From: Ramlibacter sp.
GTDB taxonomy: Bacteria; Pseudomonadota; Gammaproteobacteria; Burkholderiales; Burkholderiaceae_C
DNA: 45,971 nucleotides
Assembly: GCF_029866045.1 (NCBI RefSeq)
Contig: NZ_JARXAB010000104.1
Span: 1 to 45,971 of the forward strand
Direction: 5' to 3'
The notes beneath the pieces are model-generated. The model searched no databases. It saw nothing but the letters and a program-made list of their open reading frames with translations, and had not been told where the DNA came from. Position numbers and translations under genes: made by a program. Below, one piece after another: positions 17,818 to 26,254 of this stretch (position 1 is the first letter of the stretch; each line of letters opens with the position of its first letter).

Positions 17818-19518
17818 ATGAAGGCAACTTGGATGTGTTTATGGGCTCTCCGCGCCGCTGGCGCAGGCACGCTGGCGCTTTCGCTGGTGGCTCCAGGCTT
17901 GGCGCTGGCGGAGGCTGGGGCCGACGGGCCCCGCTTTGACATCACCGCCTTCGACCTGCGTGGCCCTGACCCCTTGCCGCCCGGTCACGCCGACGAGGTG
18001 CTCGCGCCTTTCGTCGGCTCCGGCGCCAGCCTGGCGCGGCTGCGTGAAGCGGTGGCGGCGCTGGAGGCGGCGCTTCGGGCAAAGGGCCTGGGCTTGTACC
18101 GCGTGACGCTGCCGCCGCAGGCCCTGGAGGGACGGGTGGTGCTGGCCCTCGAGCCGCAACGACTTGACCGGATCGAGGTGCAAGGCAACAGCCTTTCCAG
18201 CGAGGCTCAGGTCCGCCGCAGCCTGCCAGCGCTGGTGACCGGCAATACGCCCGACCTGCACCAGCTCGCGGCCCAGGCCTCGCTGGCCAATGACAGTCCG
18301 GTCCGGCAGGTACAGGTGGTGCTGCGTGAAGGGCGCGCCGACATGCCAGGCGCAGGTCGGGGGGAGGGCGACGCCGGCGCCGGTGAGCGCGTGGAGGCGG
18401 GCCGGGTCGACGCCAGGATTTTGGTGCGCGAGCAGCGGCCCGCATCGGTGACCGCGACCTTGTCCAACCATGGCAGCGCCGCTACCGGGCAGGACCGATT
18501 CACGATCAGTGGCCGCTACGCCGACCTGGCCGGTCGTGATATCGACCTGCAGGCAAGCTACACCACCTCACTCGAGCGGCCCCAGGATGTTCGTCAGGCA
18601 GGGCTCTCCCTGCGGGTGCCGCTTTACCCGCTGGGCGCGCAGCTCTCCGGCTTCATCACCCGCTCAGACATCGTTGGCGACTTCGGCGACTTCCGCAGCA
18701 CCGGTGCGGGCTCGGTCTCGGGTCTTGAACTGGCGACCTACCTGGCCACCGGCGGACAGGCCCGCCACCGTGTGGCGCTGAGCCTGCAGGACCGCCTGTT
18801 CGAAACGACCCGGATTGACGGCCAGTTGCTTCCCGGCCAGGTGGACCGACGCACCCGCCCCTTGGGCTTGCGCTATGCGGGGCGGCTGGAGGGCCAGCCT
18901 GGGGCGACCCCCGAGGCGGGCCCCATGGCAGCCCTGCGGCCCGAGGCCGGGCAATGGCAGTGGGCCGCCGAGTGGCTGGCGAATACTGGGTCTGGTGCCG
19001 GCAATGACCTGGCGGCCTATCAGTCGGAAGACCCGCGCGTGCACCGGGTGCGATGGCAGGCCCTGCGGCTGTCGATCGCCAATGGCCGGGACCTGTCCGC
19101 CTGGCGCCTGCTCTGGCGGGTGCAGGGCCAATTGGCCAGCACCGCCCTGATCGCCGGCGAGCAGTTTGGCCTCGGTGGTCTGAACTCGGTGCGCGGCACC
19201 CGTGACGAGCGGCCCTTGTCCGGCGACAGCGGCTGGCAGGGCTCGGTGGAACTCGCTGCCCCGCCCCGAGATGGCTGGCGAGCCGTCGCCTTCGTCGACG
19301 CCGGCGGCATCGCGAGCAAACCCGCGCAGGACGGTGAGCCGGCGCTTGACCGGCTCGCCAGCGCAGGGCTGGGCCTGCGTTGGAGCGACCCCAGGCTCGC
19401 GTTGGTGCTGGATTGGGGCCGTATCATCATAGGCAGCCGCATTCCGCTGGCAGTGCGGCCCAGCGCGCCGCAGCGGGGTGACGAGCGGCTGTACCTGGCC
19501 CTTTTCTTCCGATTCTGA
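17818..19518 (+). CDS. ShlB/FhaC/HecB-family outer-membrane transporter (TpsB)
   Basis: The 566-residue protein has a signal peptide (about residues 1-31, ending ALA), two POTRA-like regions (about 40-110 and 118-175) and a 16-stranded-barrel-like C-terminal half. The loop-6 signature VRGTRD of Omp85/TpsB proteins lies near residue 458, and the protein ends in Phe (LALFFRF), the BAM recognition signal. Such proteins secrete a large TpsA partner across the outer membrane. A Gly/Glu/Ala-rich insertion at about 178-200 separates POTRA from barrel. A good AAGGAG lies at 17805-17810. It forms a two-gene operon with the FecR-like gene, and no TpsA is present in the window. Confidence 0.85.
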   Translation: MKATWMCLWALRAAGAGTLALSLVAPGLALAEAGADGPRFDITAFDLRGPDPLPPGHADEVLAPFVGSGASLARLREAVAALEAALRAKGLGLYRVTLPPQALEGRVVLALEPQRLDRIEVQGNSLSSEAQVRRSLPALVTGNTPDLHQLAAQASLANDSPVRQVQVVLREGRADMPGAGRGEGDAGAGERVEAGRVDARILVREQRPASVTATLSNHGSAATGQDRFTISGRYADLAGRDIDLQASYTTSLERPQDVRQAGLSLRVPLYPLGAQLSGFITRSDIVGDFGDFRSTGAGSVSGLELATYLATGGQARHRVALSLQDRLFETTRIDGQLLPGQVDRRTRPLGLRYAGRLEGQPGATPEAGPMAALRPEAGQWQWAAEWLANTGSGAGNDLAAYQSEDPRVHRVRWQALRLSIANGRDLSAWRLLWRVQGQLASTALIAGEQFGLGGLNSVRGTRDERPLSGDSGWQGSVELAAPPRDGWRAVAFVDAGGIASKPAQDGEPALDRLASAGLGLRWSDPRLALVLDWGRIIIGSRIPLAVRPSAPQRGDERLYLALFFRF

Positions 19519-19541
19519 TTCTGACTGCGAGCACTTCATTC

Positions 19542-19952
19542 ATGGCTGGTCTTCAAGCCGATACGCCCGTTCCCACCTCCGTCACCGCCCACGGCCAGTC
19601 CCGTGTGCTGGAAGTGGCCTTTTCCGACGGCGCCCACTTTCGCATTCCGTTTGAACTGATGCGCGTGTACTCGCCCTCGGCCGAGGTGCAGGGGCATGGC
19701 CCCGGGCAAGAGGTGCTGCAGACTGGCAAGCGCGAGGTCACGCTGGAGGCGCTCGAGCCGGTGGGCAACTACGCGGTGCAGCCGCACTTCTCCGACGGGC
19801 ATTCGAGCGGGCTCTTTTCCTGGGCCTACCTCTACAGGCTAGGGGCCGAGCAAGACCGGCTGTGGGCCGACTACGAGCGCCGCCTGGCTGAGGCCGGCCG
19901 GGGGCGGGACGAGCCGATGCCGGTAGCGGCTGGCGGCTCCTGTAGTCACTGA
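19542..19952 (+). CDS. DUF971 domain-containing protein
   Basis: The 136-residue cytoplasmic protein is recognised as DUF971 (related to the N-terminal domain of gamma-butyrobetaine hydroxylase). The evidence is the pattern [27 protein letters not shown] followed, near residue 70, by [19 protein letters not shown] and [10 protein letters not shown]. The family is often next to ubiE or Fe-S genes in betaproteobacteria. Its biochemical role is unsettled. It lies 23 bp after the TpsB gene but is probably functionally tied to the downstream ubiquinone genes. Confidence 0.88.
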   Translation: MAGLQADTPVPTSVTAHGQSRVLEVAFSDGAHFRIPFELMRVYSPSAEVQGHGPGQEVLQTGKREVTLEALEPVGNYAVQPHFSDGHSSGLFSWAYLYRLGAEQDRLWADYERRLAEAGRGRDEPMPVAAGGSCSH

Positions 19953-19982
19953 GGAGCGAGCGCCGCTCTGGGTGGCCGCTTT

Positions 19983-20017
19983 GCCGCCTTTGCGAATGCG
20001 GCCTTTTCGCAGGCGGC
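19983..20017 (+). terminator. stem-loop downstream of DUF971 gene
   Basis: A left arm GCCGCCT-TT-GCGAA pairs with a right arm TTCGC-AGGCGGC, giving about twelve pairs with a two-base bulge and a nine-base loop. It is followed by CTTTGTG. It probably contributes to ending the DUF971 transcript, together with the next hairpin. Confidence 0.45.
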
Positions 20018-20041
20018 CTTTGTGCCCTGCGGTCAGTCATG

Positions 20042-20062
20042 CCCCGGCCGGGCCGGGGTTTT
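20042..20062 (+). terminator. rho-independent terminator before ubiE
   Basis: CCCCGG, loop CCGGG, CCGGGG, followed directly by TTTT, forms a very GC-rich stem with a short T-run. It lies between the DUF971 gene and ubiE and suggests that ubiE has its own promoter. Confidence 0.6.
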
Positions 20063-20088
20063 CGCCCGCCCGCGGGGGCCACGCCTCC

Positions 20089-20094
20089 TACAAT
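20089..20094 (+). promoter_or_regulatory. -10-like element just upstream of ubiE
   Basis: TACAAT ends seven bases before the ubiE ATG (20102), and no Shine-Dalgarno is present between them. If it is the -10 element, transcription would start at or within a base or two of the start codon, giving a leaderless message. No good -35 hexamer is seen at 16-18 bp spacing. Confidence 0.4.
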
Positions 20095-20101
20095 CGCCTC
20101 T

Positions 20102-20833
20102 ATGAGTTCCACCCATTTCGGCTTCCAGCAGGTCGACGAGCAGGACAAGGCCCGCCGCGTGCGCGGTGTGTTCGACTCCGTGGCCTCCCGCTACGACATG
20201 ATGAACGACCTCATGTCGATGGGCCTGCACCGCGCCTGGAAGGTCTATACCGTCATGGTGGCCGACCTGCGCCCGGGCCATCAGGTGCTGGACATCGCCG
20301 GCGGCACCGGTGACATGGCCGAGGCCTTCGCGCGCAAGGTCGGGCCCACCGGGCGGGTCGTGCACACCGACATCAACGAGGCCATGCTGCGCACCGGCCG
20401 TGACCGCCTAGTTGACGCTGGTCTGGTGCTGCCTACCCTGGTGTGCGACGCCGAGAAGCTGCCCTTTCCCGATGCCAGCTTTGACCGCGTCTGCGTCGCC
20501 TTCGGCCTGCGCAACATGACCCACAAGGATGTGGCCCTGCGCGAGATGCACCGTGTGCTGCGCCCAGGTGGCAAGTTGTTGGTGCTGGAGTTCTCCCGCA
20601 TCGCCAAGCCCCTTGCCAAGGCCTACGACTGGTATTCCTTCAATGTGCTGCCCCGCTTGGGCCAGATGGTGGCGGGCGACGCCGAGAGCTACCGCTACCT
20701 GGCGGAATCGATCCGCATGCATCCCGACCAGGAAAGCTTGAAGACCCTGATGAAGGAAAGCGGTTTTAGTCATGTGGATTTCCACAACCTCACTGGCGGA
20801 GTGGTCGCGCTTCATGTTGGAATACGGTCCTAA
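20102..20833 (+). CDS. ubiE: ubiquinone/menaquinone C-methyltransferase
   Basis: The 243-residue SAM-dependent methyltransferase acts on the ring carbon of the demethoxyquinol intermediate in ubiquinone synthesis. It has the UbiE signatures [19 protein letters not shown] near the N-terminus, the SAM-binding DIAGGTGD, and [12 protein letters not shown]. The internal ATG at 20102 gives the family N-terminus. An upstream in-frame extension is Pro/Gly-rich and is rejected. It heads the quinone cluster with the Tim44-like gene, ubiJ and ubiB. Confidence 0.95.
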   Translation: MSSTHFGFQQVDEQDKARRVRGVFDSVASRYDMMNDLMSMGLHRAWKVYTVMVADLRPGHQVLDIAGGTGDMAEAFARKVGPTGRVVHTDINEAMLRTGRDRLVDAGLVLPTLVCDAEKLPFPDASFDRVCVAFGLRNMTHKDVALREMHRVLRPGGKLLVLEFSRIAKPLAKAYDWYSFNVLPRLGQMVAGDAESYRYLAESIRMHPDQESLKTLMKESGFSHVDFHNLTGGVVALHVGIRS

Positions 20834-20956
20834 ATCCAGTTCGGGCATTTGCAGATCAATGCCCGAGGGCGGATTGAGAGCCGTGGGCAGCACGCCTTCG
20901 GTCGCCTTTTGCACCTCTTCGCCCACAGCCGGGCGCCTTTTGAAGGAAGACGTGAG

Positions 20957-21982
20957 ATGAAGTTCTGGACTGCGCTTGTCGCCGGCGTCTTGCTGGTGGC
21001 CTCTATGCAAGCCGAGGCTGCACGCCGTATGGGCGGTGGCAACTCCGTCGGTCGCCAATCTGGCAACGTCACCCAGCGCGAGGCCGTCCGCCCCGCCGCG
21101 CCTTCCAACACCGCCCCTGCCAACGCCGCGCCGGGGGCCACCCCTGGTGCTCCCGCGGCCGCCCCGCAGACCGCGGCCGCTCAGCGCCCGGCTGGTGCGC
21201 CGCCGCAGGCCGCTCCTTCCCGCCCCTGGGCCGGCATGCTGGGCGGCCTCGCGGCCGGCCTGGGCCTGGCCTGGCTGGCGCACTCCCTCGGAATGGGCGA
21301 GGCGTTCGGACAGTTCCTGCTCTTCGCCCTGGTGGGCCTGGCCCTGGCGATGGCTGTAATGTTCTTCCTGCGCCGGCGTTCGACGCAGCGCATGGCTTAC
21401 GCCGGCGCCGGCGGCGCCTACCCTGATTCAGCCGCCAGCGTCCCGCAATACAACCCGGCCAAGGTCGGTAACGACGCCTCGGCCCGGCCCTGGGAGAGCG
21501 CAAACACCCATTTCGAGCCGGCGGCACCGGCGCCACAGGCCGCATCCCAAGGTGGACTGCGGATTGGCGCTGGCCTCGCGGGCGGCAACTGGAGCATCCC
21601 GGCCGGTTTCGACGCCGACGGTTTCGTGAATGCAGCCAAACAAAATTTCGTCCTTCTCCAGCAAGCCTGGGACCGTGGCGATGTCGCGGCCCTGCGGGTC
21701 ATGATGACCGACGACATGGTCGGCGAGATCCGCAACCAGCTGGCCGAACGCGACGCCTTGCGCGGCACCGGCCCCAACCAGACGGATGTGGTCATGCTCG
21801 AGGCTCAGCTCCTGGGCATTGAGGACCTGGGCGATGGCTACATGGCCAGCGTCGAATTCTCCGGTCTGATCCGCGAGGAGCCCTCGGCGGGTCCCAGCCC
21901 CTTCCGCGAAGTCTGGAACATGACCAAGCTCAAGGACGGCCGCAGCGGTTGGCTCGTGGCGGGCGTGCAGGCGCTCCAGTGA
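20957..21982 (+). CDS. Tim44-like domain-containing membrane protein
   Basis: The 341-residue protein has an N-terminal signal or anchor segment (MKFWTALVAGVLLVASM), an Ala/Pro-rich linker (about residues 40-90), and two adjacent membrane segments (about 96-140, ending in FFLRRR). A second linker follows, then a C-terminal Tim44-like domain (about 210-341, including VQAAKQNF-type and WDRGDVAALRVMMTDDM patterns). AAGGAA lies eight bases before the ATG. The Tim44-like fold in mitochondria binds membranes and import machinery. Bacterial versions are poorly characterised. Its position between ubiE and ubiJ hints at a link to quinone biosynthesis at the membrane. Confidence 0.85.
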   Translation: MKFWTALVAGVLLVASMQAEAARRMGGGNSVGRQSGNVTQREAVRPAAPSNTAPANAAPGATPGAPAAAPQTAAAQRPAGAPPQAAPSRPWAGMLGGLAAGLGLAWLAHSLGMGEAFGQFLLFALVGLALAMAVMFFLRRRSTQRMAYAGAGGAYPDSAASVPQYNPAKVGNDASARPWESANTHFEPAAPAPQAASQGGLRIGAGLAGGNWSIPAGFDADGFVNAAKQNFVLLQQAWDRGDVAALRVMMTDDMVGEIRNQLAERDALRGTGPNQTDVVMLEAQLLGIEDLGDGYMASVEFSGLIREEPSAGPSPFREVWNMTKLKDGRSGWLVAGVQALQ

Positions 21983-22049
21983 CCCTTCGCTGAAGCGGGC
22001 GCGGCAGCTTCGGCCGGTCGGGCCCGCGGCTGCGGGAATAATCGGGGCC

Positions 22050-22652
22050 ATGGCCACACCGTCCCCTTCCGAATTTATTGATGCGCTCGCCGAGCGTGTT
22101 ATTCCCGTGCTCACCCCCCTGCTCCAGCCGGCGGCGGGTGAGGTTCGCCACCGTCTGGTTCTGCTCCTCAACCATGTGCTGGGGCAGGAACCCGAGGCCA
22201 TGGCGCGTCTTGCGCGTCAGAGGGGCCGCGTGGTCGAACTGTCATGGCGTGAGTGGCGCCTGCGGCTACAGGCCTCTGCTGCCGGCCTGCTGGAGCAGGC
22301 CCCCGAGGGGGCCGCCGCCCACCTCACTCTGACCATCGCCGAGGATTCGCCTTGGGTCCTGGCCCAGGCCGCCCTGCGCGGCGACAAACCCCCGGTTCGC
22401 ATTGCGGGCGATGTGCAGCTGGCCGCAGAGGTCAACTGGCTGGTGGACCATGTGCGCTGGGATCTTGAGGAGGACCTGGCACGGCTGCTGGGCGACGCCC
22501 CCGCGCATGCCTTGGTGGAGGGGGGCCGTCAGGCCGCGGCCGCCTTGCGTGCCTTTGCCGTCTCCCTTGCGGAGCGCTTCCCGCTTCGCAGCGGCTCCCC
22601 GGGTGATGTCAGTCCCAGGACGCGCTCTCCGGACGCGGGTGGTCCGCGATGA
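22050..22652 (+). CDS. ubiJ: ubiquinone biosynthesis accessory factor UbiJ (SCP2 domain)
   Basis: The 200-residue protein has an SCP2-type lipid-binding domain over about residues 20-130 and an amphipathic C-terminal part, as expected for UbiJ. UbiJ holds hydrophobic quinone intermediates for the soluble Ubi complex. The C-terminus carries a short Pro/Ser/Arg-rich tail. The stop overlaps the ubiB start by four bases (ATGA at 22649), indicating translational coupling. Sequence alone does not separate UbiJ from other SCP2 proteins, but the neighbours do. Confidence 0.87.
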   Translation: MATPSPSEFIDALAERVIPVLTPLLQPAAGEVRHRLVLLLNHVLGQEPEAMARLARQRGRVVELSWREWRLRLQASAAGLLEQAPEGAAAHLTLTIAEDSPWVLAQAALRGDKPPVRIAGDVQLAAEVNWLVDHVRWDLEEDLARLLGDAPAHALVEGGRQAAAALRAFAVSLAERFPLRSGSPGDVSPRTRSPDAGGPR

Positions 22653-24214
22653 GGCGGGCCCTGCGGGTTCTTTTCATTCTCGGGGTTGTGGTTCGCTTCG
22701 GGCTGGACCAGCTCGCGATGGATCAGCTCCGGCACCCTGTTCTGAGGGCGCTGACCCGGCTGCTGGCTGTGGGCCGACGGCTCCAAGCCCCGCGCGGGCA
22801 AAGGCTGCGGGAGGCGCTCGAGCACCTGGGCCCCATCTTCGTCAAGTTCGGGCAGGTGCTCTCCACCCGGCGCGACTTGCTGCCGCCAGACATCGCCGAC
22901 GAGCTGGCCTTGTTGCAAGACCGGGTGCCGCCGTTCCCGCCTGAGGTCGCGGTGGCTACGATCGAGCGCGCCTTCGGCCGCAAAGTGGACGAGGTCTTCA
23001 CCAGTTTCGAGCGAGAGCCGGTGGCCAGCGCTTCCATCGCCCAAGTGCACTTCGCCACCTTGCGCACCCGCGATGGACAGCTGCGGGAGGTTGCGGTCAA
23101 GGTGCTGCGTCCCGGCATGCTCACCGTGATCGACAAGGACCTCGCACTGATGCGGACGATGGCGGCCTGGGTTGAACGCCTCTCGGCCGACGGCCGGCGG
23201 CTGAAGCCCCGCGAGGTGGTGGCCGAGTTCGACAAGTACCTGCACGACGAGCTGGACCTGGTGCGGGAAGCGGCCAATGCCGCGCAATTACGCCGCAACA
23301 TGGACGGTCTGGGTCTGGTGCTGGTACCGGAGATGTTCTGGGACTTCTGCCATCCCGAGGTGATGGTCATGGAGCGCATGTTCGGTGTGCCCATCTCCCA
23401 GGTGGATCGCCTGCGCGAGGCCGGTGTCGATATGAAGGCGCTGGCGCGTGACGGCGTCACCATCTTCTTCACCCAGGTATTTCGCGACGGCTTCTTCCAC
23501 GCTGATATGCACCCGGGCAACATCCAGGTGAGCCTCGCGCCGGCGACCTTTGGCCGCTACATCTCGCTGGACTTCGGCATCATCGGCACGCTCACCGAGT
23601 TCGACAAAGAGTACCTGGCGCAGAACTTCACCGCGTTCTTTCGTCGGGACTACAAGCGTGTTGCCGAGTTGCACATTGAGTCGGGCTGGGTTCCCCCGCA
23701 GACCCGGGTCGACGAGCTCGAGTCCGCCATCCGCTCGGTCTGCGAGCCGTATTTCGACCGCCCGCTCAAGGAAATTTCCCTCGGCATGGTGCTGATGCGC
23801 CTGTTCCAGACCTCGCGCCGCTTCAATGTTGAAATCCAGCCCCAACTGGTACTGCTGCAAAAGACCCTTCTGAACATTGAGGGCCTGGGCCGCGAGCTCG
23901 ACCCGGACCTCGATCTCTGGAGTACCGCCCGGCCCTTCCTCGAGCGCTGGATGCTGGACCAGGTGGGGCCAGGCCGCTTCTGGCGCGAACTCAAGGACCA
24001 GGCGCCCCGGTACGCCAAGCTGCTGCCCGACCTGCCACGCCTGCTGACCGACTATCTGCGCCAGCCCCCGGGGATCAGTCGACGAGACCTGCAGCAACTG
24101 CTCGAGGAGCAGCGACGCACGCACCGCTTGCTGCAGTCCGTCGTCTACACAGGCTTGGGTTTTGCTTTGGGTGCGATGGCCATGCTGGTACTGGGGCACT
24201 TTTCCCAGTACTGA
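22649..24214 (+). CDS. ubiB: ubiquinone biosynthesis kinase-like protein UbiB
   Basis: This 521-residue atypical kinase of the ADCK/COQ8 family is required for ubiquinone synthesis. The family motif KFGQ occurs at 66-69 ([19 protein letters not shown]). The Ala-rich nucleotide loop appears as [13 protein letters not shown], the lysine strand as VAVKVLRP, the catalytic-loop equivalent as DMHPGNIQ, and the metal site as LDFGIIG. The C-terminus has hydrophobic segments ([19 protein letters not shown]) that anchor it in the inner membrane. It overlaps ubiJ by four bases. Confidence 0.96.
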   Translation: MRRALRVLFILGVVVRFGLDQLAMDQLRHPVLRALTRLLAVGRRLQAPRGQRLREALEHLGPIFVKFGQVLSTRRDLLPPDIADELALLQDRVPPFPPEVAVATIERAFGRKVDEVFTSFEREPVASASIAQVHFATLRTRDGQLREVAVKVLRPGMLTVIDKDLALMRTMAAWVERLSADGRRLKPREVVAEFDKYLHDELDLVREAANAAQLRRNMDGLGLVLVPEMFWDFCHPEVMVMERMFGVPISQVDRLREAGVDMKALARDGVTIFFTQVFRDGFFHADMHPGNIQVSLAPATFGRYISLDFGIIGTLTEFDKEYLAQNFTAFFRRDYKRVAELHIESGWVPPQTRVDELESAIRSVCEPYFDRPLKEISLGMVLMRLFQTSRRFNVEIQPQLVLLQKTLLNIEGLGRELDPDLDLWSTARPFLERWMLDQVGPGRFWRELKDQAPRYAKLLPDLPRLLTDYLRQPPGISRRDLQQLLEEQRRTHRLLQSVVYTGLGFALGAMAMLVLGHFSQY

Positions 24215-24298
24215 GTGCGTGGTCAGGATGACCTGAACCATAATCATCGCGCTCGGCTTGCCCCACCCTACCGCCTCGCCCTAGAAGGAGTCCTGCAG

Positions 24299-25741
24299 AT
24301 GCTGCTCACGTTGGTCATCATCTACCTTTTGGTCACCATCGGAATTGGCCTGTACGCGGCCAAGCGAGTCAAGAACACCACTGACTTCGCCATCGCCGGC
24401 CGCCACCTCCCCCTGATCATGGTGGTGACGACCACCTTCGCCACCTGGTTTGGCTCCGAGACGGTGCTGGGGATACCTGCCAAGTTCATCGAGAACGGCC
24501 TCGGCGGTGTGGTGGAGGACCCGTTCGGGGCCGGCACCTGCCTGATCCTGGTGGGCCTGTTCTTCGCCGGCAAGCTCTACCGGATGACCCTGCTGACCAT
24601 CAGCGACTATTACCGCGAGCGTTTCGGCCGCACGGTCGAGGTCGTGTGCTCGGTGATCATCATGGTCAGCTACCTGGGCTGGGTGTCTGCCCAGGTGACC
24701 GCCCTGGGCCTGGTGTTCAACGTGCTGTCTGCCGGGGCGATCAGCGTTCCACTGGGGATGGTGATCGGCGTGGTCTCTATCCTGGCCTACACCCTCTTTG
24801 GCGGCATGTGGTCGGTGGCCCTGACTGACTTTATCCAGATGATTATCTTGGTGGTGGGGCTGACCGCGATCGCGATTTTTGCTGGCAACATGGCCGGCGG
24901 CGCCGACAAGGTGATCGACTTGGCCACCAGCCGCGACCTGTTCAAGTTCTGGCCCGAGCCTACCTTCACAGACATCGCCTTCTTCCTGGCGGCCGCCGTG
25001 ACCATCATGTTCGGCTCCATTCCGCAGCAGGATGTGTTCCAGCGTGTCATGTCCGCCAATAGCGAGGGCGCTGCCCGCAAGGGTGCAGTGATCGGGGGTG
25101 TGTTCTACATCCTGTTCGCTTTTGTGCCGATGTTCATTGTGGTGAGCGCCCTGATCGTGATGCCCGAGAAGACGGCAGACCTGCTCAAGGAGGATCCGCA
25201 GAAGGTCATGCCTACCCTGGTGCTTGAGTACATGCCGTTTGCCATGCAGGTGCTATTTTTTGGTGCGCTGCTTTCGGCTATCAAGTCCACCGCCTCGGCC
25301 ACCCTGCTGGCCCCCAGCGTCACATTCACCGAGAACATCTGGCGCCAGTTCCGTCCGCACACCAGCGACCAGCAGCAGTTGCGCACCATGCGGATCACCG
25401 TGCTCGTTTTCAGCACATTCGTCCTGACCTACGCCATCTACATGCAGGGCACCTCGATCTACGAGATGGTCTCGGGTGCCTATCAGGTGACCTTGGTGGG
25501 GGCCTTTATCCCACTGGTTTTCGGTCTGTACTGGAAGCGGGCTACCACACAGGGTGCCATCTTCGCCATCGTCCTGGGGTTGGTGACCTGGCTGCTATTT
25601 ATGGTCACCCCCGCGGGCGAGGCCTTCCCCGGACAGCTCGCCGGGCTGCTGGCATCGCTCTTCGGCATGCTGGTTGGGTCGCTGGGCCCGCAGGCGATAC
25701 GCAACGCCCACGCCTCTCACCACAAGCTCGCCGGACTCTGA
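24299..25741 (+). CDS. sodium:solute symporter family (SSS) transporter
   Basis: The 480-residue protein has about thirteen hydrophobic segments, beginning MLLTLVIIYLLVTIGIGLYAA. The SSS features include YAAKRVKNTTDFAIAGR after the first helix, GSETVLGIPA, and FGSIPQQDVFQRVMSA in the middle. I chose the ATG at 24299 because GAAGGAG lies at 24284-24290. A longer upstream start would add a non-conserved hydrophilic stretch. It carries a solute with sodium across the inner membrane. The substrate cannot be told, with proline, pantothenate, acetate-like and amino-acid carriers all possible. It follows ubiB by 84 bp and is probably unrelated to it. Confidence 0.88.
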   Translation: MLLTLVIIYLLVTIGIGLYAAKRVKNTTDFAIAGRHLPLIMVVTTTFATWFGSETVLGIPAKFIENGLGGVVEDPFGAGTCLILVGLFFAGKLYRMTLLTISDYYRERFGRTVEVVCSVIIMVSYLGWVSAQVTALGLVFNVLSAGAISVPLGMVIGVVSILAYTLFGGMWSVALTDFIQMIILVVGLTAIAIFAGNMAGGADKVIDLATSRDLFKFWPEPTFTDIAFFLAAAVTIMFGSIPQQDVFQRVMSANSEGAARKGAVIGGVFYILFAFVPMFIVVSALIVMPEKTADLLKEDPQKVMPTLVLEYMPFAMQVLFFGALLSAIKSTASATLLAPSVTFTENIWRQFRPHTSDQQQLRTMRITVLVFSTFVLTYAIYMQGTSIYEMVSGAYQVTLVGAFIPLVFGLYWKRATTQGAIFAIVLGLVTWLLFMVTPAGEAFPGQLAGLLASLFGMLVGSLGPQAIRNAHASHHKLAGL

Positions 25742-25826
25742 GCCGGGTCTGGCTTGGCACGGGCGGAGGGCACTTTGCGCGCTCCCCTGCAGCGCCGGGG
25801 ACGCGGGTTTGTAAAAGCAGCCCGCC

Positions 25827-25832
25827 TATAAT
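25827..25832 (+). promoter_or_regulatory. -10 element (TATAAT) upstream of the FmdB-like gene
   Basis: A perfect TATAAT lies 28 bp before the FmdB-like ATG, at the end of the 119-bp gap after the symporter gene. The -35 region is poor. It probably drives the FmdB-like / DUF502 / aspS set of genes. Confidence 0.5.
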
Positions 25833-25860
25833 TGAAGGTTTTGCACCCTTAACCCCTGCC

Positions 25861-26235
25861 ATGCCCATTTACGCCTACAAGTGCGGGTCCTGTGGCCATG
25901 CCAAGGACGTCCTGCAAAAGATCTCCGATGCACCCCTTGACACCTGCCCGGCTTGCAATGCGGAAGCCTTCTCCAAGCAGGTAACTGCCGCCGGCTTCCA
26001 ACTCAAGGGCTCTGGCTGGTACGTGACCGACTTCCGCGGTGGGTCGAGCGGGGCGGCCAAGTCTTCGGAGCCGGCCAGCGCCGAGACTGGCGGCGGTGCC
26101 GGTGGGGCGGCTACTGCCGGTAGCGCCGCAGCAGCTACCTCTGGTGAATCCTCCGCGTCAAACGCCCCCGCCGCTGCGTCCTCTGATGCGCCTGCCGCTG
26201 CTGGTGGCTGCGGTACCTCTTGCGCCTGCCACTAA
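25861..26235 (+). CDS. FmdB-like zinc ribbon protein
   Basis: The 124-residue protein begins MPIYAYKCGSCGH and has a zinc-ribbon pair Cys8/Cys11 and Cys29/Cys32, as in FmdB regulatory-type proteins. A long Ala/Ser/Gly-rich low-complexity tail follows the ribbon (about residues 60-110). The protein ends in a Cys- and His-rich motif, GGCGTSCACH. The role of the family is not well defined. It is 19 bp upstream of the DUF502 gene and close to aspS, an order common in betaproteobacteria. The C-terminal Cys/His group might bind a second metal. Confidence 0.85.
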   Translation: MPIYAYKCGSCGHAKDVLQKISDAPLDTCPACNAEAFSKQVTAAGFQLKGSGWYVTDFRGGSSGAAKSSEPASAETGGGAGGAATAGSAAAATSGESSASNAPAAASSDAPAAAGGCGTSCACH

Positions 26236-26254
26236 CCCCCGGAGTTTCCTGCCC

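Noticed and set aside
16743-17945. A 400-codon minus-strand frame opposite the FecR-like gene
   Set aside because: It has no motif and is a shadow of the FecR-like gene.
26039-26254. N-terminal extension of the DUF502 protein into the FmdB-like gene
   Set aside because: The extension is Pro/Arg-rich and out of frame with a real gene. The ATG at 26255 has a GGAG and gives the family N-terminus.
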